This document shows, piece after piece, positions 10,401 through 20,139 of a DNA stretch of 64,000 bases (position 1 is the first letter of the stretch; the number at the start of each line of letters is the position of its first letter). The position numbers and the translations under genes were made by a program. The notes under the pieces were generated by a model that was given only the letters and a program-made list of their open reading frames with translations, searched no databases and was not told where the DNA came from. Source of the stretch: Phymatolithon calcareum (Eukaryota; Rhodophyta; Florideophyceae; Hapalidiales); NCBI GenBank assembly GCA_977006965.1, contig OZ345359.1, forward strand, positions 1,302,001-1,366,000, read 5' to 3'.

Positions 10401-11446
10401 TTTGCACCTCTAAACAACCATAATACAGTAAATCTGTCGTTGCAGGACGTGGAACTTCATAAACCTGCTCCTCTGGAGTGCAAGAAACGTAAAGCTTTAC
10501 AGTACGTTTCTTCAACCAAGCGAAAGAAACGAAAGCTCCGTGATCAGGAGATCTGGGCACAAGTGGGGGGGGGGGGGGGGAACCAGCAGATTTCTTGATG
10601 TAGCTTCTTTATTGGCTTTTCGTGGCAAATTGTCCTGATGCCTTCCCAAACGAATCCTGGAGATTGTTCCGCATTGAGTATCATAAAAATGTGTTTTATG
10701 ATACAGGCACCCAGCGGAATTTACAAAAACCTACAAAAACGATGCTTCTTGCATGCAAGAAGAATGCTTCTCAACGAGATCGTTTTGAATTTCGCAAAGT
10801 AGGCCATCGATCGCCTGATTTGGCGATCGCCAAACCAGAGTGCAAAGTGCTGTTCAAAACTCTGATGCACCATATATGAACAACGTATCATACAATAGTG
10901 ATATTTGCTTCTACTGTAGAAAATGTTCATTCTCAACTGAACAGAGAATTTCGAGCTCTACACATTTCGAGTTTCAATACGGTCCTGTTTTGAGACAAAC
11001 AATACTGCGTCTAGTCCACCCATGCACGTGCCACCTTCTGGATATGATACTGTACTGTACACGTTTCGAAACGGTGAACGGCATACCGAGATAAATTTGG
11101 CTCGGAACCCCGTTTGAGAGTTTCAATACGGTCTGATTTTACCAGATCAGGTTCACTGTACGGTAGAACATCTCTCGTTACAGTGAATCGTTTGTTTCAT
11201 TTATTATACAATTTTTGAGAAGAGCTGTTCTACGTTCCACATGATACAGTAATTTTAAACGTTCGTCTCGTCCTTCTGAATTGTTTTTGATCCTCAAAGG
11301 CAATGGACTGGGCATTGGCTGCATTCAACGGACACTTGTACTCGCATTCCCATCTTCTATAAGAGTCTGCAAAACATAAGCATCAGTGACCGGCAGTGTG
11401 AAGGCGAGAAGGAGTTCAGACGCCACAGCCCTTCATCCTCTCCAAC
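7441..11446. other. 4-kb intergenic tract without an identifiable gene
   Basis: Only short, unconvincing ORFs were seen. One minus-strand frame at 7506-7784 beside repeat 2 may be transposon-derived. Features visible: a 16-nt G homopolymer at 10565-10580; several TACAGTA/TACTGTA heptamers (for example 9082, 10425, 11050 and 11243 regions); a 9-bp foldback at 11152-11187; and a duplicated phrase GAGTTTCAATACGGTC near 10971 and 11118. The last few hundred bases should hold the promoter of the 11447 gene. Confidence 0.5.
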
Positions 11447-12604
11447 ATGCATTCCACACTTTCGATCGCCTTCCTCTTCGTAGGCCTGATAGCCACTTCC
11501 CGCTCTCAAGAAGTTTGCGATGGCGTCTGGAATTCTACCACTCCCCTTTCCTCCGGAGTCCTCGTCGATGGAGGCGACTGCACACTCGACGGCGTCACTG
11601 TTCCGGGAGATGTCAGAGTCGTAAACGGTGGTCTTCTCACCACCACCGGCACAACCGTCATCGAAGGGATCATCACCGGCACGGACACTGGCAATATCAA
11701 TCTTGATGGAGATCTCACAGTTGGCACTGTAACCATCAACGGCATAAACACCACGACAACTTTGCGAATTGGTACCGAGGCTGTGGTCGGTGATGTAACA
11801 GTGCGAACCGTCAACAAGTTTATGGGCCGCGGCAATATGTCCAGTCTCACCGCCGTCGACTCCGGAACGATTGTTCTTCAAGGCGGGCACATTCTCGGAG
11901 GAGGCTATTCCAATACGGGTGGCACTGCGATCACGGCACTCTGCGGTGCATCAATAAGCGGAGGAATCACGCTTGAAGGTGTCGTCGGTGATTTCATTGC
12001 GGTGGCCAGTTCACGTTGTCCATGGAATGTTCTGTCCGGGCCCCTGAGTGTCGCCACCGGGAAAGGGACGGTAAAAATTGTTGGGAACAATGTCAGAGGA
12101 ATGAATGTCATGGTCAATGATCAAGAGGGTAACACCCATATTTCGATGGCGAAGCTCGGTGACATCTTGTTCCAGCGAAACACCGGTGACATTATGCTGA
12201 ATGGTGTCACTGCGAACAGCGGGGCTAATATTGGACCGACTGTCGGCGACGTCAAGGTCATGAATTCCATGCTCGGAGGTGATTTCGCAGTTAGCAATAG
12301 CGGAAAGGTCACGCTTGACAGGAATGACTTCAATATGGGTTCCGTCAATATCATGAACAACGAGGGACTTGTTACGATGAGCAGCAATACCAACTTTACG
12401 GCATCTGTCAGCAACAACGCCGGGGTTCTGTTCAAGAACAACAGAGTGAGCTCTGCGAGATTCAACGGAAATATGAATGGAACAACGATCACCGCTAATT
12501 ATATTAGCACCCTGTCTTGTACCGAGAACGACCCTGCCCCAACAGATGGCCGTACGCCAAATATAATTACCGATGGTGCTACTGGGCAGTGTGAGGCGTT
12601 TTAA
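11447..12604 (+). CDS. secreted beta-solenoid-like protein, 385 aa
   Basis: An intronless ORF from ATG. Residues 1-20 are a typical signal peptide with likely cleavage after SRS, so the product enters the secretory pathway. The mature part is rich in Gly, Asn, Thr, Val and Ser, with alternating short hydrophobic strands and turns (GDVTV, GNINLDGDLTVGTV, NNEGLVTMSSN), as in right-handed parallel beta-helices. There are six Cys, two near the mature N terminus, two central and two at the end, plausibly three disulfides, and several N-x-S/T sequons. The ending LSCTENDPAPT..GQCEAF resembles, from memory, a family of bacterial secreted repeat proteins of unknown function. No catalytic motif is visible. 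A cell-wall, adhesion or matrix role is a guess. An AATAAA lies about 90 bp past the stop. Confidence 0.8.
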   Translation: MHSTLSIAFLFVGLIATSRSQEVCDGVWNSTTPLSSGVLVDGGDCTLDGVTVPGDVRVVNGGLLTTTGTTVIEGIITGTDTGNINLDGDLTVGTVTINGINTTTTLRIGTEAVVGDVTVRTVNKFMGRGNMSSLTAVDSGTIVLQGGHILGGGYSNTGGTAITALCGASISGGITLEGVVGDFIAVASSRCPWNVLSGPLSVATGKGTVKIVGNNVRGMNVMVNDQEGNTHISMAKLGDILFQRNTGDIMLNGVTANSGANIGPTVGDVKVMNSMLGGDFAVSNSGKVTLDRNDFNMGSVNIMNNEGLVTMSSNTNFTASVSNNAGVLFKNNRVSSARFNGNMNGTTITANYISTLSCTENDPAPTDGRTPNIITDGATGQCEAF

Positions 12605-12849
12605 TTTTTCGTTGGAATTTCCAGGTGCCTATTCTAGCTAGACATGCCGATTTCCATGTAGCATATTCAGTTTTACCAAGTTGGTAACACTCCAAAATAA
12701 AAACTCTACGATTCTTCGTTCCCCATTCCAGCTCCTAAACAGAAGTATTTTTCACAGAGCATTAAACAAAATACAGCTGTACTGCCAAGAGGTATGGAAG
12801 GTGAAAAGCCCTGGCAAAATCTCTTCATGCTGCAGGGCTTTAAAGAAGT

Positions 12850-13165
12850 GCTTAACTAATAATCCATGTAACACCTGGGACAAAATGGCCTTCAAAATAT
12901 TGGGTTCGAAAAACCGTCAGATCCGCTATTTACTGCATGGAAAAGCAACTGGTGTCAATGGCTTCGGAACCTTCCGAGCTATCCATTGCCACCCTCATCT
13001 TAGAGGTGATGGCGGCTTTCTCGCTGCAGCCAGAGTACAAGAGAGAAAAGACTATTTAGGTGCTAAATATGAGAACCACCGTTTAGGAGAGTGAAAAGTA
13101 CTTCGCTGGGGGCCATGAGCCGATGTGAAGTCAGCCAGTCGATAAACACCGCACGCACGCTGGCC
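12850..13165. repeat. dispersed repeat family 3, copy A (about 310 bp)
   Basis: It aligns with 20140-20455 along its whole length, from ATCCATGTAACA through GGCCTTCAAAATA and GGAACCTTCC to CATGAGCCGATGTGAAGTC. Divergence is moderate with small indels. Each copy lies just downstream of an intact plus-strand gene: about 250 bp after the beta-solenoid gene here and about 40 bp after SMC5 there. A short shared frame beginning MSRCEVSQ occurs at the 3' end of both. Confidence 0.85.
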
Positions 13166-13219
13166 AAAACGCATGCAATTCGTGCGCAGGTCATACTGGC
13201 GCTATCAGGATCGTAGCGG

Positions 13220-13267
13220 AATTGAAATTTTGGCGCCACCCAGCTGGGTGACGCCAAAATTTCAATT
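13220..13267. repeat. 24-bp-arm hairpin within repeat family 3
   Basis: Arms 13220-13243 and 13244-13267 are inverted with one mismatch and no loop, centred on CAGCTG. In the other family member (20535-20570) only the left arm's sequence is present, so the right arm is a local inverted copy. The other copy has its own foldback a little further on. Confidence 0.85.
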
Positions 13268-13534
13268 ACTAGTATTCCTGTGTTCTGGCCGTTCCATGGA
13301 TTTATGGTAATTACTATTTTATCGCTTCTAGCCCTATGCGGGGAAAGAATAAGAAATGAATGAATCAATTACGCAGTATCGAGCAATTATTACAGAGCAC
13401 AGGTTCCATCCCTCAATTGTCTTGGGATTCCAGATTATCGATCAGTCTAGGAGTCTGACATACTTCTTAAGTTGTCACTGGCCTCCTACAAGCATGAACG
13501 TCAAAATTTCCAAAGAATCGTTCTCACAGTACCC

Positions 13535-13810
13535 TCTCGGTCACCTGTTGTTTGTTTGGGTATTCGTAAATGGACATTTACTGGAGTCTCGAACCGAAAA
13601 GGTTGCTCTACGGTATTGCTTCTTCTTCGTGTGTGGAAAGGTGGGACTGTTGCCCAAATTTCGCGTTGCACCCGACACATACACAAGCATGGGGTCTGAG
13701 CTTCATGCGGACCGAATGAACGCGGTCCTTGAGCGACTGGCGCTCACCGAAACGTTTCGGGCACAGGTATCAGCCGTGGTTTCGTTCCTTGTGGTGCACG
13801 AGTCGCTCGT
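13535..13810. repeat. dispersed repeat family 4, copy A
   Basis: It matches 54190-54460 in the same orientation: GTTTGGGTATYCGTAAATGG at the left, CACAAGCATG in the middle, GAGCGACTGG and CAGCCGTGGTTTCGTTC at the right. The left flank (CACAGTACCCTC) also resembles the tRNA-like repeat at 25630. No coding function was recognised. Confidence 0.75.
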
Positions 13811-14252
13811 CTTTTTATATTCCATTTGAATTCATCGTAATGTCAATATTGAAATTTGTAATTCCACGTCTCACAGACGAGACATCAGCCTCGCGACGCT
13901 GACCTTGGACGGACTCGAGCGACGATGTGTCGAGTTAAGAAATCAAAACTTTCATCGCCCTTGAACGAATTGTCGGCTTTTCATAGGAAACTCGGGACAA
14001 AAGCGATATTTCAATTGTGGCGATATTGAGATGGAGAGATGATGAAAGAATTTTTTTGATGGGACTGAGAATGCGGCAATGAGATCCACTGAGCAAAAGT
14101 CTGAACCTCCAGGGGAAGATCAAGTTTTCTGGTAGTGTACTGTCTGCCAGAAAAACTGCATCACGGAAAACATAAGTGCTGAGGCAAACGCAAGAAAAAT
14201 CAAGCGGTTTCACCCCCAAACGACATTGAGTACCCGCGTAGCTTGAATGGTT

Positions 14253-14764
14253 ATGGGCGCCTACAAGTACCTTGAAGAATTGTGGCGCAAGAAGCAGAGC
14301 GATGTGATGCGCTTTTTGCTGCGAGTGCGCGCGTGGGTGTACCGCCAGCTTGCGTCCGTTCATCGCACATCTCGACTAACTATACCGGACAAGGCGCCGT
14401 CTGGGATACAAAGCCAAGCAGGGCTTTGTGATCTACCGAGGTGCATACAGCGGCATTCTTTTCCCCTTTGAGAGCGCTTGCAACGACATGCATCCTACGG
14501 TTTGCAGAAATTTCGTCTCGCGCAGACGGACCGCAGAAATGTTTTGAGGTCATGCTCATCGATCCGAATCATAAAATTCGAAATGATCCGACGATCAATT
14601 GGCTCGTGCGTCCCATCATGAAACATTGTGAAATCCGCGGCCTCGCCTCCATGAGTAGGAAGGCGCGTGGTCTTAACAAGAAGGGTCATATGATAAAGAG
14701 GCGATCTTTGGTTCGTGCGGATTGGAAGAGGCACAACACGCTGCGCCTTCGTCTCTTCCGTTAA
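14253..14764 (+). pseudogene. RPL15: broken ribosomal protein eL15 (RPL15) copy
   Basis: The 5' part encodes the canonical eL15 N terminus ([19 protein letters not shown], then FLLRVRAW and YRQL) for about 48 codons to PDKAP. There the frame shifts by loss of two bases. The second frame continues eL15 as [13 protein letters not shown]. The central part, about residues 64-128 of a normal 204-residue eL15, is shortened by some 90 bp and scrambled. A final frame restores the C terminus (FEVMLIDPNHKIRNDP, INWLVRP, then HNTLRLRLFR and stop). Two frame changes plus an internal deletion make a functional product very unlikely, and no intron boundaries explain them. It could be a decayed retrocopy or a gene relic inside repeats. 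An intact eL15 must exist elsewhere. Confidence 0.9.
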
Positions 14765-14779
14765 GTTTCATAGACGCTG

Positions 14780-15080
14780 TATATTGGCGCGTCAGTGTGG
14801 GATAACTTGATGAACAGTAAGTGAACATTCAGTGAACGGCAAGGGAACGCTACTCTGTTATACAAGCGATCGACATTGCTCCGTTTCGCGGGCCGAAGCT
14901 CCCGGATGCGACGGGACTAAGGCAAAAGGAGTTGTCTGAAGTGACGTCAGGAAGGCGAATGGGCAATAAGCTCAGCGAATAGCGGAATGAGGAAAGCAGA
15001 TGCTTCCCGTAGCATCTGCTCGGTTGGCACTGTATCTGATCTGATCCAGATTTTAATTAAAAGTTCGATCACAGATAGGA
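14780..15080. repeat. dispersed repeat family 5, copy A, left part
   Basis: It starts right after the eL15 relic. The first 80 bp (AACTTGATGAACAG, AGTGAACGGCA) recur at 24755-24860. The rest (CGACATTGCTCCG, GCTCAGCGAATAGCG, CGTAGCATCT, TATCTGATCTGAT) recurs at 55270-55520. It is the left portion of a composite element whose right end is at 16165-16385. Confidence 0.8.
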
Positions 15081-15189
15081 TTGGATTGGATTTCTGTTTA
15101 ATTGGAGCTCCCTTTGTCAATTATCATTGCACCTGAGAGACTTTTCGTTGCGCTACAATCCTTCGCTTACTTTTTCATTTAAGTAATTG

Positions 15190-15440
15190 ACTTCAGACGT
15201 TTTCTTTGGACAGTATCAACTGCCATTTCCAGCATCTCTTTTGGACTATCGGAAAGTCGTTACTTGGGCATTTTGTTTGAGATAACTGTTAGAGCTTCAT
15301 CGAGTTCAGAATTTTCGTTTCTAGCTGGCTCTTGCCAGGGTATGGGAAGCAGTGAAATAACCATTGCGTGCAAAAGCCTGTGGTTCGCATTTTTGAGGTT
15401 GAGAAATGGTGGTAGCTCTTTCTTGATGAGCTGAGAACGG
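15190..15440 (-). mobile_element. transposon-encoded protein fragment
   Basis: The minus-strand translation (for example HRLLHAMVISLLPIPW, LDEALTVISNKMPK) aligns by eye with the minus-strand ORF at 27480-27752, though its own frame carries a stop. The paired conservation shows an element-encoded protein. The domain was not recognised. Confidence 0.5.
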
Positions 15441-15639
15441 CGCCGGCCCTCCCGTCCAGCGGCTTAGGGGGGAGACATGCATCCCATTCTTCTTCTGCGT
15501 TCTTCTGTGTTCTTGTTTACATTGATCAAAGATAGGTTTACCGTCCGAAAAGAATACACGAAAAAGAAATCCAATCTTGGCTTCCCCCTAAAAAACAACT
15601 ATCACCACCTGCAGACTACAATTAGCGACGGATGGGGGG

Positions 15640-15900
15640 GTTATGACCCACATCATTCATTTGAAGCGTTAAATAACGCGGAAGAGGGCATAGTGTCGAA
15701 GAAGCACCGACTAGAGGAACCGTTAAAGGCTGGAAGGAGGAATAATAATCCACTTGACAAGCCAAACAAGCTACCAGGAGTGCTACATATAAGATACAGA
15801 AACACGCGTTTGAGGTGCCGAAGAGTGATTTTCAACAGAGCCCCGCTGTGGAGAAAATCGACCTTGGCGACATACTAAAGTATGTCGCCATGATCAAGTA
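15640..15900 (+). mobile_element. LINE fragment
   Basis: The open frame encodes KLPGVLHIRYRNTRLRCRR and FNRAPLWRK, matching the 3' part of the LINE frame at 5765-5860 (KLPGILYIGERTARLTCLR). It is embedded in the middle of repeat family 5. The corresponding piece is absent from the 55-kb copy, so one copy gained or lost it. Confidence 0.65.
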
Positions 15901-16164
15901 TGTACTTTGGAACCAATGCTTCCATTGACCTCGTAGCGCTCCAACGAGCACTATGATCCACGGGTCTGTGGGGCTTTTAAATAAACTTGAATGAAAAAAT
16001 AAAAAACTATGGTCCACGGAAATGGACCATGCAACTGAATATGAATGCAAAATACTCACTCGGGCCCTAACGGGTTGAGAGCGTGACCGACACGGAAGAC
16101 TGTGAGAAGTTGCCTTGTGACTCAAATTGAGGTTCTGGGAGCGTTTAAAATAAAACATCGCGTA

Positions 16165-16385
16165 TCCCCAACACCCCATAGCATTCCGATCCTGCCCTTT
16201 AGCAATTACTGTAGATTACCGCTGCCTTCAGCGGAAGAAAAGAGAGAAATATTATACTTCTCTCTTCACTTCCGCTACACTTTGCTCGTTTATATTACAG
16301 TGTATGGTTATGATTTATGGTTATATGGTACCTGGGGTCCCTGGCGTGGGGGAGAGGCAACTAACGCTTTACATAACAGTATACG
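16165..16385. repeat. repeat family 5, copy A, right part with compound hairpin
   Basis: It aligns with 55925-56140, starting ACACCCCATAGCATTCCGAT and ending GGGGGAGAGGYAACT..CGCTTTACAT. Inside, 16230-16276 folds as an 8-bp stem, a 2x2 internal loop, a 9-bp stem and a 9-nt loop. The same fold is kept exactly at 55986-56032, with changes only in the internal loop and the apical loop. Confidence 0.85.
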
Positions 16386-16399
16386 TGCACTGTGAATTC

Positions 16400-16775
16400 C
16401 TGAGCGTGCCTGATTATGATCTTCCTATGCCCAATCATGGTGATTAGGCACCCGAAGGTCATACTGTAAAGTACTCATCATCGTTTGGGGCGTCCTTTGC
16501 ATTTCGCGCGAAAATCGGATCATAGGCCCTATTACTGCTTTTGACGTTCTGCCCCGTTTTGAACGCCGCATGACGCCTGCGGATTGAAGTTTATGCTCGC
16601 AGACATCGTGCAACACCATTTTCGCCCCCTCGCTGCCGCCGACCGCGAAAGATTTATGAGCAGGGACCCGCGCCGCATTCCGTACCGGCATTTCGACCAT
16701 TGGCTGCAATCATTAAACTGTGTATGAAGCGCTCGACACACAAAAACTCATCTTTGTCATCCCGTTCGCTCATCC
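16400..16775. other. upstream region of SMC5
   Basis: 376 bp between repeat family 5 and the SMC5 start codon. It should contain the SMC5 promoter and 5' UTR. No element was recognised. Confidence 0.4.
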
Positions 16776-19700
16776 ATGGGCAAACGACAGCGGCCGAGCC
16801 GCGTCACTTCCAGTCGCGGTGATGGCACGGACGAAATCGCAATCGTTCCTACATCTCCGAAGCGGAATGCCCGCTCACAGCGCACATCGCTCAAGTCCGC
16901 CATGACAATGAAGAACAATTATGGTATGAATGGATATATCAAGGGCAACCTTGTCCGTATCGAGATGAAGAATTTCTTGACGTTTTCCAACACTGTTGTT
17001 ACACCTGGTCCTCGTCTCAATCTCATCATCGGCCCCAACGGTACAGGCAAGTCCTCGATCGTCAACGCTGTTTGCATCGTCTTTGGTGGTAAGCTTAGTT
17101 TACTCGGTCGAGGAGGCGATCTCGGCAGTTTTGTTCGGCATGGTGCGAGGGAAGCCTCTGTGGAAGTATGGGTTTTCGACCCTGAAATGCCCGATGATGT
17201 TAATAATGTCAAGAAGGTGCGTCGCGTATTCGATTCAGATGGACGAGGTGCTTTTTACATTGACGACAAGAAATGTCCTCTTAGTGCAGTCACGGAAATC
17301 AACAGGCGATACGATATCCAGCTCGACAACTTGAGCCAGTTTATGCCACAGGAGAAAATTGCAGAATTCGTCAACCTGAGGCCTCAGGAACTCCTTAACA
17401 TCACGGTCCGGTCGCTGGGTGGTACGAATCAAGTGGAAAAACTTCAGAATCTGAGCAAAACGGACAAGCTTTTGCAAAATGTCGTCAAGAAAATGAAAGT
17501 CAATGAAGCCAGGTTACAGGACCTAAGAGATCGCAATGATGCTGCTCAAGCGGAAGTTGAGGCATTCAAACAGCAAAAGGAGATTAAGAAGAGGGTGAGA
17601 CTCGCGCAGCAAGTGCTCCCACGTCGCCAGGCGGAAGAGATGCGCGCGGATCTTATTCAGCTCGTTAGTGAGAAGAAGATTCTCAACGAAAAAGTTGAAG
17701 AATTAAAGGGGTGCATCCAGGCCGCCGCCAGGGGAACCCTGCGAGAGCTGGACCTGAAGCGTAAAGCGGCGAAGCAGGATGTGAGTTCCTCAAAAGAAGC
17801 CGTCATAACTTTTGAACAAGAAGCCGCTGAACCTCTCGACGAGGTTGAAAATATCACCATTGAGCTTGCGACGAAGAAGGGTTCCTTGCGAGATCTGGAT
17901 AAGGCCGCTGAACGACATGAGAACTTAATCCGAGATGCTCAGCGAAAGGTCGACGAGTGTCAGCGCAGGCTGGACAACATCGCGGCGCAAACCAACGAAG
18001 CAGAGGACCACCAGAAGCTGACAGAATGCAGACAGCAAAGAAATGCTCTGCTCGCTCAGCAACGTAGCGAAGATAACGTTCGGGGATCTGTAGATCAAAC
18101 GCGCGTCAACGCCGAACGGGCTGTCAGACAGTTAAATCAAAGCATTGATAATCTTGGTGACATTCGTCATCAGCGCATTCAACATTTGGACCGTCAAGCG
18201 CGTTTCCGGGGCACCGCTGCTGCTGTGCAGGTGGTTCGCGCTGTCACACAAGAGGGTGGTTTTCGCGGACGTGTCTATGGCCCTGTTGTTGCCGAAATTA
18301 GCTGCAAAGACCCATATCATGCAAGGATCATGGAAGGCTGCGTGGCAGGCTTCTTATTGGGTGCATTTGTAACCGAGAACATTCATGATTCCCGTACATT
18401 GATCGCGGAATGTAAGAAGCGTCTACAGGGATGGTCGCCCGACACAATCACCGCCCCAACCCTGCCCAACGGTGACAGAGATGAGCATGCCCTTTTATCC
18501 CAAAGACCAGACCGAGGCGTTGATGACCGGCTGCGTGAACTGGGAATTGTTGCAATGGTGAGCGACATCTTTCAAGCCCCCGACCCCGTTCGAGCAGCAT
18601 TGAATGCGCAAGCTGGTTTGCACAACATTCATGTGGGTGACCAAAGGGCGGAACGGAATGCAGAGGCATTACGATACGAGAACGGCATTAGGACGTGGTA
18701 CACACCCAGTGCCCGCTGTGCCATCATTCGATCCCGGTACGATGAGTCAGTGCGAAGTTTGCGCATGGAAACGCGCTTTAGCCAAGTGACTGGCCGACTA
18801 TATGCTGGCAGTATGGATGAGGTTGAACGGGAACGCAGTCGGCTTGTGCAGGCCATTCGGGATGAAGAGCAAAACATGCAGAGCGCCAGGGCTCAACTCG
18901 CCGATATTGCTGAGCGTATTGACCAGATCAGAGCGAATATTCAAAAGGTTGACGGAACTGCGAGGCAAATCGAAAGTCGGCAGCGGCAACGGTCAGAGCT
19001 TGCACTCATGCTGCAACGTGCCGAGCAGCATTACAAGAATTTGTCTGCAAGACGCAGCGCGGTCACAATTCAAAACAAAAAACAAGATATGCTGAGCGAA
19101 ATTAGGATTCTTGAGAAGAACGCGGTAAGACTCGCGCCCAAGCTCGTGAATTCAATCGGATGTCTGAAAGATGCAATGAAGGAAATGGATAATGCTTCTG
19201 CGAAGCGAGTAATAGCGGAGCGGGAGTATGAGGCAGAGAAAGAGAAGAACTCGTCAATGCATAATATGTTGGAAGAAGCGAACGAGAGATACAATCAGAA
19301 AAAAGAAGAGGTCAAACACTCGAAGTCAGAATACAAGTCGAAGTTGAAAGAAGCTGATAATGCAATTTCAGATTCTGAGCTCAAGGCTCATGAGGAAATT
19401 ATTGCACCGTGGCTGGAGAGAAATTCTGCGTGGTTGCAAAACGAAATTGAGAGATTAACTGGACGCATGCAAGGATTGACCACCACAGGGCCGAATGTAC
19501 TTGTGGAGTACGAGGAGCGACAACGCAAAATTGCGCAGCTGGAAACATTGATTGCCGGTGACGCGGCTGGACATGAGGAAAGGCGACTGGAGTACGAAGA
19601 GGAGAAGAAGGAATTCATGGACTGGCTCAAGCAGGGGGTGAACCATATGCGGTCCAAGTTTTCCGAATTGTATCAAAGACTTGGCTGCTCCGGTGACCTT

Positions 19701-20099
19701 GAGGTATCAAACTCGAAGAGTGATTCCTTGGATGATCTTGAATTGCAAATCTTGGTGAGTTATCGCGAGGGCGCGGCGTTGCGACCCATCAGCGCTAGCT
19801 CAAACAGCGGAGGTGAGAAGATGTGCTGTACTATGCTGTTTTGCTTTTCGCTCCTCCACGACGAAGCACGAATGCCTCCGTTTGTAATGGTGGACGAATT
19901 GAACCAGGGACTCGACCCTGTGAATGAAATGAAGATTATGACCATCATGTTCGAAGACGCGGAGCGAGGGGCGGCGCCGCAGAGCTTTGTGGTCACGCCG
20001 AAGCTACTGCCTGATTTGCCATTCCAAGATGCGACTAAGACGCATGTCATCTTTAATGGATCAATTTTCAAGGGCGATTTGTCGACTCCATTTCCGTAG
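16776..20099 (+). CDS. SMC5: SMC5, subunit of the SMC5/6 complex
   Basis: An intronless ORF of 1107 aa, the usual size for SMC5. After a basic Ser/Arg-rich 50-residue N terminus comes the head: RIEMKNFLTFS and Walker A GPNGTGKSS (about 86-94). A long coiled coil (about 230-460) leads to the hinge (about 485-640, with GRVYGPVVAEI and HARIMEGCVAGFLLGAF). A second coil (690-960) returns to the head, with signature SNSGGEK (about 1009-1015) and Walker B FVMVDELNQGLDP (about 1036-1048), the SMC5-type form of these motifs. It ends with FVVTPKLLPDLPF, also SMC5-typical. SMC5 pairs with SMC6 and Nse proteins as a DNA-entrapping ATPase in recombination and replication-fork repair. All ATPase motifs are intact. 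The ATG chosen is the first in frame; residue 43 or 45 is an alternative. Confidence 0.97.
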   Translation: MGKRQRPSRVTSSRGDGTDEIAIVPTSPKRNARSQRTSLKSAMTMKNNYGMNGYIKGNLVRIEMKNFLTFSNTVVTPGPRLNLIIGPNGTGKSSIVNAVCIVFGGKLSLLGRGGDLGSFVRHGAREASVEVWVFDPEMPDDVNNVKKVRRVFDSDGRGAFYIDDKKCPLSAVTEINRRYDIQLDNLSQFMPQEKIAEFVNLRPQELLNITVRSLGGTNQVEKLQNLSKTDKLLQNVVKKMKVNEARLQDLRDRNDAAQAEVEAFKQQKEIKKRVRLAQQVLPRRQAEEMRADLIQLVSEKKILNEKVEELKGCIQAAARGTLRELDLKRKAAKQDVSSSKEAVITFEQEAAEPLDEVENITIELATKKGSLRDLDKAAERHENLIRDAQRKVDECQRRLDNIAAQTNEAEDHQKLTECRQQRNALLAQQRSEDNVRGSVDQTRVNAERAVRQLNQSIDNLGDIRHQRIQHLDRQARFRGTAAAVQVVRAVTQEGGFRGRVYGPVVAEISCKDPYHARIMEGCVAGFLLGAFVTENIHDSRTLIAECKKRLQGWSPDTITAPTLPNGDRDEHALLSQRPDRGVDDRLRELGIVAMVSDIFQAPDPVRAALNAQAGLHNIHVGDQRAERNAEALRYENGIRTWYTPSARCAIIRSRYDESVRSLRMETRFSQVTGRLYAGSMDEVERERSRLVQAIRDEEQNMQSARAQLADIAERIDQIRANIQKVDGTARQIESRQRQRSELALMLQRAEQHYKNLSARRSAVTIQNKKQDMLSEIRILEKNAVRLAPKLVNSIGCLKDAMKEMDNASAKRVIAEREYEAEKEKNSSMHNMLEEANERYNQKKEEVKHSKSEYKSKLKEADNAISDSELKAHEEIIAPWLERNSAWLQNEIERLTGRMQGLTTTGPNVLVEYEERQRKIAQLETLIAGDAAGHEERRLEYEEEKKEFMDWLKQGVNHMRSKFSELYQRLGCSGDLEVSNSKSDSLDDLELQILVSYREGAALRPISASSNSGGEKMCCTMLFCFSLLHDEARMPPFVMVDELNQGLDPVNEMKIMTIMFEDAERGAAPQSFVVTPKLLPDLPFQDATKTHVIFNGSIFKGDLSTPFP

Positions 20100-20139
20100 T
20101 ACTTTTTTGTTAGCACAAGACAGTAAATTTTTTATTTTA

